From NCBI RefSeq assembly GCF_003008575.1, contig NZ_CP027667.1:62001-126000 (forward strand): a stretch of DNA of 64,000 bases. Direction: 5' to 3'. Of the stretch, positions 35,917 to 43,968 are shown in pieces. The DNA comes from Melaminivora suipulveris. Its GTDB lineage: Bacteria > Pseudomonadota > Gammaproteobacteria > Burkholderiales > Burkholderiaceae_C. The notes under the pieces were generated by a model. It saw nothing but the letters and a program-made list of their open reading frames with translations, had not been told where the DNA came from and searched no databases. A program made the position numbers and the translations under genes. How positions within the stretch are numbered: position 1 is the first letter of the stretch; each line of letters opens with the position of its first letter.

Positions 35917-37367
35917 CGGGGCGCTTCGTGCCATGCGGCCGTGGCGACAAGGCCGTCGGCGTCGGCATCTTCCTGGCCAGCAACGTGACCCGTGCGCAAC
36001 GCATCCAGCGCGCGGCCCATGTCGGCCACCGCGCACTGCGCAGCCAGGCTGGCCAGGGGCGCGAGGCGAAAGCCATAGTCGCTGGCGCCGACGCCGCTTG
36101 CGCCGATCAGCGGGCACAACTCGGCGCCGCGCAGCACAAACCAGCGCTGGCCGCCGCCGTGCTCGTGATGGTGCCGCACCAGCGCGCGCAGGCGATCCAC
36201 AGGACGCGCGGCGGCGTGCATGGCCGCAGCCAGCTGGGTCACCACCTCCGCCCGCGGCTGCGCTCTGTGCTGCGGGTATTGCAGCCACTGGCGGCTGGCC
36301 TGGGCAGTGTCCTGGAGGGCGGCTTGGAAGGCGGCGTCGCCCAGCAGCCGGCGCAGGCGGGCTGCGGGCTGCTCGGGGTCCTCGTGCACGCCCGCCCACA
36401 GCGCACGCATGGCCCGCATGGCGGCGTCGGCCAGGCAGGAAAACGCCGGCAGACCGGCCAACGCCTGCACGCCCAGACGCCGCCCGAGGGCGGGCGAGCG
36501 GGCCAGGTGTTGGCACATCTGGAAGTGGGTGTCGGCGCTGTGCGCGGCGGCGGCCAGGCTGTGGGCGGTGACCTCTCGCACCGAGCCCGGCGCGAACAGG
36601 GCGCGGCGCAGCAGCGCGCGCTCGGGGCCGGGCAGGGGCTGCTGCGCCGCCAGCTGCTCCGTCGGCATCAGGCCGCCGGCATCCTGCCAACGCGGCCAGC
36701 CGTGCGCAAGCCAGTAGCGCGCCTGGCGGCCGTCGCTCCAGTGCTGCCAGCGCACGGCACCCGTGCCGGGCTGGACGTTCAGGCGTGCGTGCGGCTTTTG
36801 GCTGCCATCGACCAGCCGCGCCAGCGCCAGGCCGGCCGGGCCGGCTGCCCAGCCGTGCTGCGTGGCCAGGCCATCGGCCGCGCGCAGCAGCACCCGGTAG
36901 GCGCCATACAGGCCGCTCTGGCGGTAGCGCGCGAGCGTGTCCGCGCCCATACCGAAATCGTCCTGGGCCTGCCCTCCCTTGAGCCAGCGCTGCACGCTGC
37001 GGCTGCCGCGCAGCTGAAGGTGGGGCTGGCGTGTTTGCAGCGCCCGCGCCACCCACATCAGCTCCAGCGGGCGCAGCCAGGCATAGCGCGCCTGTTGCCC
37101 GGCGCGCGTGAGCAGGTCCGCCTCGGCGCCGCCGGCCTGCGCCCAGGCCTGGTGCGATGCGTGCAGGCTCCACGACAGCAGCGTGAGCCAGCGCGCGTCG
37201 ACGGTGCTGTTGCTCAAGCCCGGCGCGAGCAGATCGGCGTAGTGATCGGCCAGCGCGCGAAAGCCCAGCGCATCGCCGCGCCGCGCACTGGAGTGCTCCC
37301 ACGGGGCGGTGAAGTACCAGGATGGGGCTGGCTGCCCGCGCGCTACAGCTCTCATGGCGCCGCTCAT
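35913..37367 (-). CDS. Unrecognised protein of the five-gene operon
   Basis: 484 residues, not recognised. ATG 37367 overlaps the WYL gene stop (ATGA) and its own TGA overlaps the next ATG. The first ~100 residues (PSWYFTAPWEHSSARRGDAL, LSNSTVDARWLTLLSWSLHA) look like a compact N-terminal domain; the rest is largely alpha-helical and Ala/Leu/Arg-rich, with QRWFVLRGAELCPLIG (about 425-440) as the only strand-like, hydrophobic C-terminal piece. No P-loop, nuclease or methylase motif, signal peptide or membrane helix is visible. Its place between regulator and Tdp1-like enzyme suggests a structural or adaptor subunit; that is a guess. Confidence 0.8.
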   Translation of the reverse strand: MSGAMRAVARGQPAPSWYFTAPWEHSSARRGDALGFRALADHYADLLAPGLSNSTVDARWLTLLSWSLHASHQAWAQAGGAEADLLTRAGQQARYAWLRPLELMWVARALQTRQPHLQLRGSRSVQRWLKGGQAQDDFGMGADTLARYRQSGLYGAYRVLLRAADGLATQHGWAAGPAGLALARLVDGSQKPHARLNVQPGTGAVRWQHWSDGRQARYWLAHGWPRWQDAGGLMPTEQLAAQQPLPGPERALLRRALFAPGSVREVTAHSLAAAAHSADTHFQMCQHLARSPALGRRLGVQALAGLPAFSCLADAAMRAMRALWAGVHEDPEQPAARLRRLLGDAAFQAALQDTAQASRQWLQYPQHRAQPRAEVVTQLAAAMHAAARPVDRLRALVRHHHEHGGGQRWFVLRGAELCPLIGASGVGASDYGFRLAPLASLAAQCAVADMGRALDALRTGHVAGQEDADADGLVATAAWHEAPR

Positions 37368-38335
37368 GGCGCCGCCTCGGAGGCGGGTAGCCGCCGCACA
37401 TCCTGCACCGCCTCGCCAAACCCCCGCAGCCACCACTCCAGCATGGCGCTGTCCACCACCGTCGCGCGCACCTGCAGCCAGTCGCCCCGCTCTTGCACCT
37501 GTTGGTCGCGCGACAGCGGCGTCTCCAGCAGATGCTGGCCGGCGCCGCGCTCGATGCGAAAGCGCAAAAGCACCCGCTCGCCCTCGCCGAAGCCGAAGCG
37601 GCCGTCGTCGTCATAGCGCTGCAGGTCGAACTCCGGCGGCGGCTCGAACGTGAGGGTGGACGCCTGGGCACGGCGGATGCGGTGCAGCGCCAGGCTGCGC
37701 TCGTTGTCAAAGCCGTCGTAGCGGCAGACCAGGTACAGGCGCGGGCCCTGCTGCGCCAGCCCCAGCGGCATGACACGCACCGGCCGGCGCTTGCCCGAGG
37801 CGTTTTGATAGTCCAGCTCCAACCAGCGGTTGGCAAACAGCGCCTCGCTGACCTCCTCCAGCACCCCGGCGCGGATGCGCGGGGGCAGCAGCGGCTGGCT
37901 GGTCGCCACCAAGCGCACCTTGCGTGGCCATTGGCGCTCCAGCCGGGCACTGGCGCCATCGCCCAGGTTGCGCCGCGCCTGGGCAAAAAACCCGTCCATG
38001 GACTGCATCAGCCGCGGCGGCAGCAGGTGGCGCAGATGTTCCTCGGCCAGGCGCAGCAGCAGCGACTCCTGCGCCGTCAGGTGCGGCACGGCCAGGCCCC
38101 GGGCGCGCTCCAGCCAGCGGTAGCCGTAGGGCTTGCTGCGCTCGTCACGCTCGATCTCGAAGTGCTGGCTGAGCATGTCCAGTTGGCGCTGGATGGAGCG
38201 CACGTCGCGCATCAGGCCCGCGCCTTCCAGCTCGCGCTGCAGCTCGGCGGCCGTGATCTTGCGCCCGCGCGGGATGCGCCGCAGCATCTCCACGGCCAGG
38301 CGGGTGGTCTCCAGGGTGTCGGAGCGGCGCGCCAT
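37364..38335 (-). CDS. WYL-domain transcriptional regulator
   Basis: A 323-residue regulator. The N terminus is a winged HTH (TLETTRLAVEMLRRIPRGRK, AAELQRELEGAGL, VRSIQRQLDML; about 5-55). The middle and C-terminal parts are a WYL domain (RWLELDYQNASGKRRPVRVM, PLGLAQQGPRLYLVCRYDGF) with an extension typical of WCX-type proteins. WYL regulators often control phage-defence islands (for example BrxR). ATG 38335 is one base from the preceding stop; longer in-frame extensions upstream overlap that gene and are not needed. Confidence 0.9.
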   Translation of the reverse strand: MARRSDTLETTRLAVEMLRRIPRGRKITAAELQRELEGAGLMRDVRSIQRQLDMLSQHFEIERDERSKPYGYRWLERARGLAVPHLTAQESLLLRLAEEHLRHLLPPRLMQSMDGFFAQARRNLGDGASARLERQWPRKVRLVATSQPLLPPRIRAGVLEEVSEALFANRWLELDYQNASGKRRPVRVMPLGLAQQGPRLYLVCRYDGFDNERSLALHRIRRAQASTLTFEPPPEFDLQRYDDDGRFGFGEGERVLLRFRIERGAGQHLLETPLSRDQQVQERGDWLQVRATVVDSAMLEWWLRGFGEAVQDVRRLPASEAAP

Positions 38336-38336
38336 G

Positions 38337-39836
38337 TCAGTGGCCCTCCAGGTGCGCGCCGGTGAAGGCGGCCCACAGACGCACCATGGCCCAGGTGTCG
38401 AGCCGGCAATACGCCAGCAACTGGCGGCGCAGTGCCGCACGGCGCGCGGCGCGGGTGTCAGGGGCAATGGCCTCCAGATAAGCCTGCTGCGCGCCGCCGC
38501 CGTCCTGCACACCGTCTAGTGCGTCATACCGCAGGTCGGGGCACAACGCGGGCAGGACGGCCTTGATGCTCCAGCTGCCCTGCTGGCTGGGGTGGTAGTA
38601 GTGCGCGCGTGCCACGGGCAGCAGATCGACCAGCCGGCCGGCCAGGGCCATCAGCGCGGCCGACAGCGGCGGATGGCGCTTGGCCAGGGCGTGGATGCAG
38701 CTGCGCTCAAAGCCGGCGTTGTAGGCATAGACGACGCCCTGGCGGCCACAAGCATCGACCAGGGCCTGGGCCAGTGGCAGCGACGGGTTGTCGCCCGAGA
38801 GGTCGAGAAACTCGCAATGCCCGATACCGGCGCCGCGCGTGAGCCGGTGCACGCTGAACTGAAACGGCAGCTGCTGGTACGGCCGCGTGCCGCGCCATCG
38901 GGGCACGGCGAACTGGATGGTCTCGAAATCCAGGAAGTACGCCGGCAGGCCGTGCTGCGCCAGCTCCCGCGCCGTGGCCTGCGCGTCAAAGTACGTCCTG
39001 CCCGTCAGCGTGGCGGACTTGACGCGCAACTGGCGCTCGCTGAGCCAGTCGTCCGGCACATCGGCCATGTCGGTGATGCCGTCCTCGGCCAGCCGCTGGT
39101 TCAGTCGGGCGCCGCGCCAGGGCAGCCAATGCACCGGGTGGCGTGCCTGGGGCTGCTGCGATTGGCAGTGCCGCTGAAAGCCGCAGGCATAGGGAGCGAC
39201 GCAATGCGCGCCGGGACGGGTCGGCGGCGGGTCCGGCTGCTGTACCGTGGCCTGCGCCTGGGCGATCCACTCAGCCACTTCGCCGCGGCGGCTCAGCGCC
39301 TCCTCGCTCAGATCCTCTTGCTTCAACAGGCCGCGGTAATCACCGCCGCCGGGATAGGTCCAGCCGCTGTCCACGTGCGCCACGGCCACTGTCCGCAGCG
39401 CCAGGCCGGATGCGCGCGCGACGAAAGCCTGCAGCGCCACGTCCTCGCGGTGATAGTCGCGCATCCTCGTGCTGGACTTGACTTCGACCATGCGCCAGCC
39501 GGCGCCCGCGCCATGCCCGTCAGGCAGCAACACGTCGGCAAAGGCCAGCGCCCCTGCGCCCTGAAAACCCGCTTCGAAAATCGGCCGCCGCTGCTCAAGC
39601 AGGCGGCGCGTGTGTGCAAAGGCGGCGCCGAAGTTGTTGCGGTCCAGCTCCACCAGTTCACCGCAGCCCTGCGGGTCGTACAGCTGCCGCGCCACCTCCC
39701 CGACCTGGTAGCCGGCGGTGAAGCTGGCCTGCGTGTCCGCCGAATCCTCGCGCAACTCAGGTTGGCGTACCTCCAGCCACAGCCGCAGCGGGCACTGTCG
39801 AAAGGCCATCAGCTTGGATTTGGACAGCAGGCGCAT
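38337..39836 (-). CDS. DUF2779 protein: Cas4-like nuclease fused to DEDD exonuclease
   Basis: A 499-residue protein with two nuclease-like halves. The N-terminal half has a PD-(D/E)XK core: D101 (ALAFADVLL) and the EVK motif WRMVEVKSSTR (E118, K120), with cysteines C15 (RQCPLRLW), C212, C218 and C224 placed as in the Fe-S clusters of Cas4 and AddB. The second half has a DnaQ-like start, AYFLDFETIQFAVPRWRG (D303, E305), VYAYNAGFERSC and a late CRLDTWAMVRLW. It matches the DUF2779 family by these blocks. First gene of the operon; ATG 39836 has an AGAGGGAG site 5 bases before it. Probably processes DNA ends. Confidence 0.85.
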   Translation of the reverse strand: MRLLSKSKLMAFRQCPLRLWLEVRQPELREDSADTQASFTAGYQVGEVARQLYDPQGCGELVELDRNNFGAAFAHTRRLLEQRRPIFEAGFQGAGALAFADVLLPDGHGAGAGWRMVEVKSSTRMRDYHREDVALQAFVARASGLALRTVAVAHVDSGWTYPGGGDYRGLLKQEDLSEEALSRRGEVAEWIAQAQATVQQPDPPPTRPGAHCVAPYACGFQRHCQSQQPQARHPVHWLPWRGARLNQRLAEDGITDMADVPDDWLSERQLRVKSATLTGRTYFDAQATARELAQHGLPAYFLDFETIQFAVPRWRGTRPYQQLPFQFSVHRLTRGAGIGHCEFLDLSGDNPSLPLAQALVDACGRQGVVYAYNAGFERSCIHALAKRHPPLSAALMALAGRLVDLLPVARAHYYHPSQQGSWSIKAVLPALCPDLRYDALDGVQDGGGAQQAYLEAIAPDTRAARRAALRRQLLAYCRLDTWAMVRLWAAFTGAHLEGH

Positions 39837-39861
39837 GGGCTCCCTCTTCAGGCATCGGTTG

Positions 39862-39888
39862 CAGACACTTGTCAGAAATTGTGTCAGA
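39862..39888 (-). promoter_or_regulatory. Candidate operator before the five-gene operon
   Basis: On the minus strand the stretch reads TCTGACACAATTTCTGACAA then GTGTCTG. GACAC and GTGTC form an inverted repeat around a 12-base spacer, and TCTGACA occurs twice as a direct repeat. It lies about 26 bases upstream of the first ATG and could be bound by the WYL regulator in the same operon. Sequence symmetry is seen; function is inferred. Confidence 0.3.
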
Positions 39889-40065
39889 CCTTTGCGTGGA
39901 GCGGGAAGAGGCCGTCTTACCGAGGGCGCTGCCTGCCGCAGGTTTGACAGACGCGCATGATGGATCGGCCAGCGACATGATGTGTCGCAGCGCGATTGCC
40001 GCCGAACCGAAAAAAGAAGGAAAGTGCGCGCGGCGCCCGCGTTTCGCCGCCCGCGGTTCAGCCGC

Positions 40066-41856
40066 TCAAGCCTTTTTGTCGCCCGGCAACACGGAGCTGA
40101 GCACCTGCCGCACGGTGCTGCCGAGCACGCCGGCGCCACGCGGATCGCCCTTGAGCAGGCTGGCGGCAAAATTCTTCGCCTGCTCCAGCGACACGTGCGA
40201 GGGCAGGGGCGGCACGTCCGGGTCGGTCTTGAACTCCAGCACCACCGGGCGGTCGGCGGCCAGGGCTTCTTCCCAGGCCGAGGCGACCTGGTCGGCGTCG
40301 TCGCAAAAGATACCCTTCAGGCCGATCAGCTCGCCAAAGGCGGCGTAGGGCACGTTGGGCAGTTTCTGGCTGGCGTTGAATTTCGGGTCGCCCTCCATGG
40401 CGCGCTGCTCCCAGGTGACTTCGTTCAAGTCCTCGTTGTTGTAGACGCAAACTATCCAGCGCGGGTCGGCCCAGTTCTTCCAGTACTTGGCCACCGTGAT
40501 CAGCTCGGCCATGTTGCTCATCTGCATGGCGCCGTCGCCCACCAGCGCGATCACCGGCCGGCCGGGATGGGCGAACTTGGCGGCGATGGCATATGGCACG
40601 GCCGCGCCCATGGAAGCCAGCCCGCCCGACAGCGAGCCCATGTGCCCACGGCGGAACTTCAGATCGCGCGCATACCAGTTGGCGCACGAGCCCGAATCGC
40701 TGGTGACGATGGCGTCATCCGGCAGGCGCGGCGAGAGTTCGCTGCACACGCGCTGCGGGTTGATCGGCTTGGCCGGCTGCATGGCGCGGTCCTGGAGCGT
40801 CTTCCACCAGTCGGCCACGTTGGATTCGATGCGCTTGCGCCAGTCGGCGTTGTCGTTTTGCGTGAGCAGCGGCAGCAGCGCGCGCAAGGTCTCGGCGGAG
40901 TCGCCGTGCAGATTCACTTCAGCCGGGCAGCGGATGCCCAGCATCGCCGGGTCGATGTCGATCTGCACGCAGCGTGCCTGGCCATCCTTGGGCAGAAACT
41001 GGGCGTACGGGAAACCCGTGCCGATCATCAGCAGCGTGTCGCACTCCATCATCATTTCGTAGCTGGGCTTGGTACCCAGAATGCCGATGGCGCCCGTCAC
41101 CCACGGCAAATCGTCGGGCAGCGCCGCCTTGCCCAGTAGCGCCTTGGCCGCGCCGGCGCCAAGCCGATTAGCCACGGCGATGACCTCGTCAGTGGCGGCA
41201 AGTGCACCGGCGCCGACCAGCAGCGCAACCTTCTTGCCCGCATTCAGCACCTCGGCGGCGCGGCGCAGGTCGGCCTCGTACGGCACGACCTTGGGCCGCT
41301 GGTAGCCGACGCCCGAGCGCACGGCGTTGGGCTCCTGGCCGGGGTCTTCATAAGGCAGGTCCTGCACGTCCTTGGGCAGCACGATCACGCCGATGCCGCG
41401 CCGGCCCAGGGCGATGCGCACGGCGCGGTCGGTGATGTGGCGCACGGCGACGGGCGACTCGGCCTCCTGCACATAGTCGGCCACGTCGGCAAACATGCGG
41501 TCCAGGTTGACCTCCTGCTGGTACTGCGCCCCACGCACGCTGCGCGCCGACTGGCCGCAAATGGCCAGCACCGGCTGGTGGTCCAGCCGGGCGTCGTACA
41601 GCCCGGTCAGCAGGTGCGATGCGCCTGGGCCGCTGGTCGCCAGGCACACGCCCAGCTCACCGGAGAACTTGGCATAGGCCGACGCCATGAAGGCTGCCAT
41701 CTCTTCGTGGCGTACCTGGATGAATTCGATCTTGCCCTCGCTGCGCTGGATGGCGCCGATCACGCCGTTGATGCCGTCTCCGGGATAGCCGAAGATGCGA
41801 CGCACGCCCCATTCGTGCAGGCGCTCCACCAGAAAATCACCGGCGGTCTTGCTCAT
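40066..41856 (-). CDS. Thiamine-diphosphate enzyme, pyruvate oxidase-like
   Basis: A 596-residue ThDP enzyme of the PoxB/acetolactate-synthase superfamily. The N-terminal domain has RIFGYPGDGINGVIGAI and VRHEEMAAFMASAYAKFSG with the catalytic Glu (about 50-51); the FAD/GDP-type middle domain contains LLVGAGALAA; the C-terminal domain has the ThDP motif LVGDGAMQMSNMAELITVAK and CVYNNEDLNEVTWEQRAMEG. The wording is closest to pyruvate:quinone oxidoreductases and related thiamine pyrophosphate-requiring proteins. No electron-acceptor signal can be read by eye. The gene starts at ATG 41856; it is monocistronic. Confidence 0.85.
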   Translation of the reverse strand: MSKTAGDFLVERLHEWGVRRIFGYPGDGINGVIGAIQRSEGKIEFIQVRHEEMAAFMASAYAKFSGELGVCLATSGPGASHLLTGLYDARLDHQPVLAICGQSARSVRGAQYQQEVNLDRMFADVADYVQEAESPVAVRHITDRAVRIALGRRGIGVIVLPKDVQDLPYEDPGQEPNAVRSGVGYQRPKVVPYEADLRRAAEVLNAGKKVALLVGAGALAATDEVIAVANRLGAGAAKALLGKAALPDDLPWVTGAIGILGTKPSYEMMMECDTLLMIGTGFPYAQFLPKDGQARCVQIDIDPAMLGIRCPAEVNLHGDSAETLRALLPLLTQNDNADWRKRIESNVADWWKTLQDRAMQPAKPINPQRVCSELSPRLPDDAIVTSDSGSCANWYARDLKFRRGHMGSLSGGLASMGAAVPYAIAAKFAHPGRPVIALVGDGAMQMSNMAELITVAKYWKNWADPRWIVCVYNNEDLNEVTWEQRAMEGDPKFNASQKLPNVPYAAFGELIGLKGIFCDDADQVASAWEEALAADRPVVLEFKTDPDVPPLPSHVSLEQAKNFAASLLKGDPRGAGVLGSTVRQVLSSVLPGDKKA

Positions 41857-42006
41857 GCTGGCCTCGCTTTCCTTGAGTCTTCCAATCGGCGGCGGATCCG
41901 CCAAAAGCCTGACCATGGGAGTTTTTTGCGCGCCGGAGCGTGGGCGCGGTGCCAGCGGGCATGTCAGCCGGGGCCGCTGCAAGGCGCTGATTGCGGCCGC
42001 GATAAG

Positions 42007-42040
42007 CAAAAAAGCCCAAGTGAATCAATCACTTGGGCTT
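42007..42040 (-). terminator. Rho-independent terminator after tRNA-Ser
   Basis: On the minus strand, an 11-12 bp perfect stem (AAGCCCAAGTGA pairing with TCACTTGGGCTT) with a short ATTGA-type loop, followed by a T run. It begins six bases after the tRNA CCA end and therefore ends the tRNA transcript. Confidence 0.93.
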
Positions 42041-42045
42041 GTACC

Positions 42046-42136
<91 letters not shown>

Positions 42137-42146
42137 GAAGCCCGCG

Positions 42147-42152
42147 ATTGTA
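42147..42152 (-). promoter_or_regulatory. Likely -10 element of the tRNA-Ser promoter
   Basis: On the minus strand TACAAT stands 10 bases upstream of the tRNA 5' end, one base off the TATAAT consensus. No convincing -35 hexamer can be picked by eye at 16-18 bases. Confidence 0.4.
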
Positions 42153-42218
42153 GCGTCGATTTCGCGCATGCCCGGCGCCTGAGCGTCCTGGCATGCGCAA
42201 AATTTCTCCAGACGCGGT

Positions 42219-43904
42219 TCAGACCTTCGCCGCCGCCGCCGCGCGGATGCCGTCCAGCGTGCCGGTGGGCGTGATGGCCTGCGGGTCGATCAGGCAGTGC
42301 AGCACGGCCGGCAGGCCGCTGGCGCGTGCGCGGGCCAGGGCCGGGGCGAAGTCCTCCGTGCGCTCCACCCGCTCGCCGTGGCCGCCGAAAGCCTGCGCAT
42401 ACGCTTTGAAGTCTGGGTTGCGCAGACTGGTGGCGCTGACGCGGCCGGGATACTCGCGCTCCTGGTGCATGCGGATGGTGCCGTACATGGCGTTGTCCAG
42501 CAGGATCACGATCACCGGCAGCCCGTATTGCACGGCGGTAGCGAACTCCTGGCCGTGCATCAGGAAGTCGCCGTCGCCGGCGAAGACCACCACCTCGCGC
42601 TCAGGCCACAGCCGCTTGGCGCCCACGCCCGCTGGCAGGCCGTAGCCCATGGAGCCGCTGGCCGGCGCCAGCTGGCTGGCGTAATGCTCGAAGCGCCAGA
42701 AGCGGTGCACCCAGGTGGCGAAGTTGCCCGCGCCGTTGCACAGGATCACATCCTGCGGCAGCGTGGCCTGCAGGTGCTGCATGACCTCGCCCATCTGCAG
42801 CCGGCCGGGGATGCGGATGGGCGCCGGGTCGCTCCAGGCCAGGTATTCGGCGCGCGCGGCGCGGGTGTGCTCCTGCCAGCGCGGGGCGCCCTGCGGCTGC
42901 AACTGCGCCAGTGCCGCAGCCATGGCAACCGGGGTGGCGTGGATGGCCTGATCCGGGCGGTACAGGCGTCCGAGTTCGTCGGCGTCGGCGTGCACGTGCA
43001 CCAGCGGCTGATCCGGGTTGGGGATGGCCAGCAGCTCGTAGCTTTGCGAGGGCACCTCGGACAATCGCCCGCCCAGCAGCACGACCAGGTCGCTGCCGCG
43101 GATGCGCGCCAGCATCTTCGGGTTGACGCCCAGGCCCAGGTCGCCGCCATAGCATGCATGGCTGGCGGGGAACAGCATCTGCCGGCGGAACGAGCAATAC
43201 ACCGGGACCTGCCAGCGCTCGGCGAACGTCGCTACGTCGCGCACGGCGTCCTGGCTCCAGCGGCTGCCGCCCAGGATGAGCACCGGCTGCCGCGCCGCCT
43301 GCAGGCGCTGTTGCAGTTCCTGCAGCGCCGCGGGCCCGGGGTGCGTCTCGGTGACCTGCCAGGGCAGCGCGTCGGCCACGCTGGCGCTGGCCGTCAGCAT
43401 GTCCTCGGGCAGCGCCACGACTACCGGGCCGGGCCGCCCCGAGGTGGCGACGTGGAAGGCGCGCGAGATGAGCTCGGGCAGGCGCGCCGGATCGTCGATG
43501 TCGACCACCCACTTGGCCATGGTGCCGAAGACGGCGCGGTAGTCCAGCTCCTGGAAGGCCTCGCGCCCCTTGGCGCCGCGCGCCACCTGGCCGACGAACA
43601 GGATCATGGGCGTCGAATCCTGATGCGCAATGTGCACGCCGGCCGAGGCATTGGTCGCCCCCGGCCCGCGCGTGACGAAGCAGATGCCTGGCCGCCCGGT
43701 CAGCTTGCCCTGCGCCTCGGCCATCATGGCCGCGCCGCCCTCCTGGCGGCACACGGTCACTGCTATGTCGGCGTCGTGCAGCGCGTCGAGCACGGCCAGA
43801 TAGCTTTCGCCGGGCACGCAAAACAGCTGCTGCACGCCATGGATCAAAAGCTGGCGCACCAAAATCTGGCCGCCGGTGCGAGAGGAAGAGGTGGAATCGG
43901 TCAT
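42219..43904 (-). CDS. Thiamine-diphosphate enzyme, acetolactate-synthase-like
   Basis: A 561-residue ThDP-binding protein. N-terminal ThDP domain with LFCVPGESYLAVLDALHDAD, VTVCRQEGGAAMMAEAQGKL (catalytic Glu near 53) and GICFVTRGPGATNASAGVHI; central domain with PVLILGGSRWSQDA; C-terminal domain with the ThDP motif VVFAGDGDFLMHGQEFATAV and ILLDNAMYGTIRMHQEREYP. It looks like the IlvB-related decarboxylases that are not paired with an IlvH regulatory subunit; no ilvH gene is nearby. Substrate (oxo acid or oxalyl/phenylpyruvate type) cannot be told. ATG 43904 starts the conserved part. Confidence 0.85.
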   Translation of the reverse strand: MTDSTSSSRTGGQILVRQLLIHGVQQLFCVPGESYLAVLDALHDADIAVTVCRQEGGAAMMAEAQGKLTGRPGICFVTRGPGATNASAGVHIAHQDSTPMILFVGQVARGAKGREAFQELDYRAVFGTMAKWVVDIDDPARLPELISRAFHVATSGRPGPVVVALPEDMLTASASVADALPWQVTETHPGPAALQELQQRLQAARQPVLILGGSRWSQDAVRDVATFAERWQVPVYCSFRRQMLFPASHACYGGDLGLGVNPKMLARIRGSDLVVLLGGRLSEVPSQSYELLAIPNPDQPLVHVHADADELGRLYRPDQAIHATPVAMAAALAQLQPQGAPRWQEHTRAARAEYLAWSDPAPIRIPGRLQMGEVMQHLQATLPQDVILCNGAGNFATWVHRFWRFEHYASQLAPASGSMGYGLPAGVGAKRLWPEREVVVFAGDGDFLMHGQEFATAVQYGLPVIVILLDNAMYGTIRMHQEREYPGRVSATSLRNPDFKAYAQAFGGHGERVERTEDFAPALARARASGLPAVLHCLIDPQAITPTGTLDGIRAAAAAKV

Positions 43905-43968
43905 CGCGTCAGATGGCAAAAACAGGCGCGCCGGCATCCGCATGCCGGCGCTGATCAAGGAGTAACTA

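Noticed and set aside
34075..37986. A 1303-codon open minus-strand frame covering the Tdp1-like gene and regions upstream
   Set aside because: Only the 613 residues after ATG 35916 look like protein. The upstream part is a shadow of the unrecognised gene and the WYL gene in another frame, Arg/Ala-rich and without motifs.
31991..39836. Identification as DISARM, BREX or the Dpd system
   Set aside because: The PLD-helicase combination is reminiscent, but DUF1998, methyltransferase, PglX/BrxC-type and DpdA genes are all absent.
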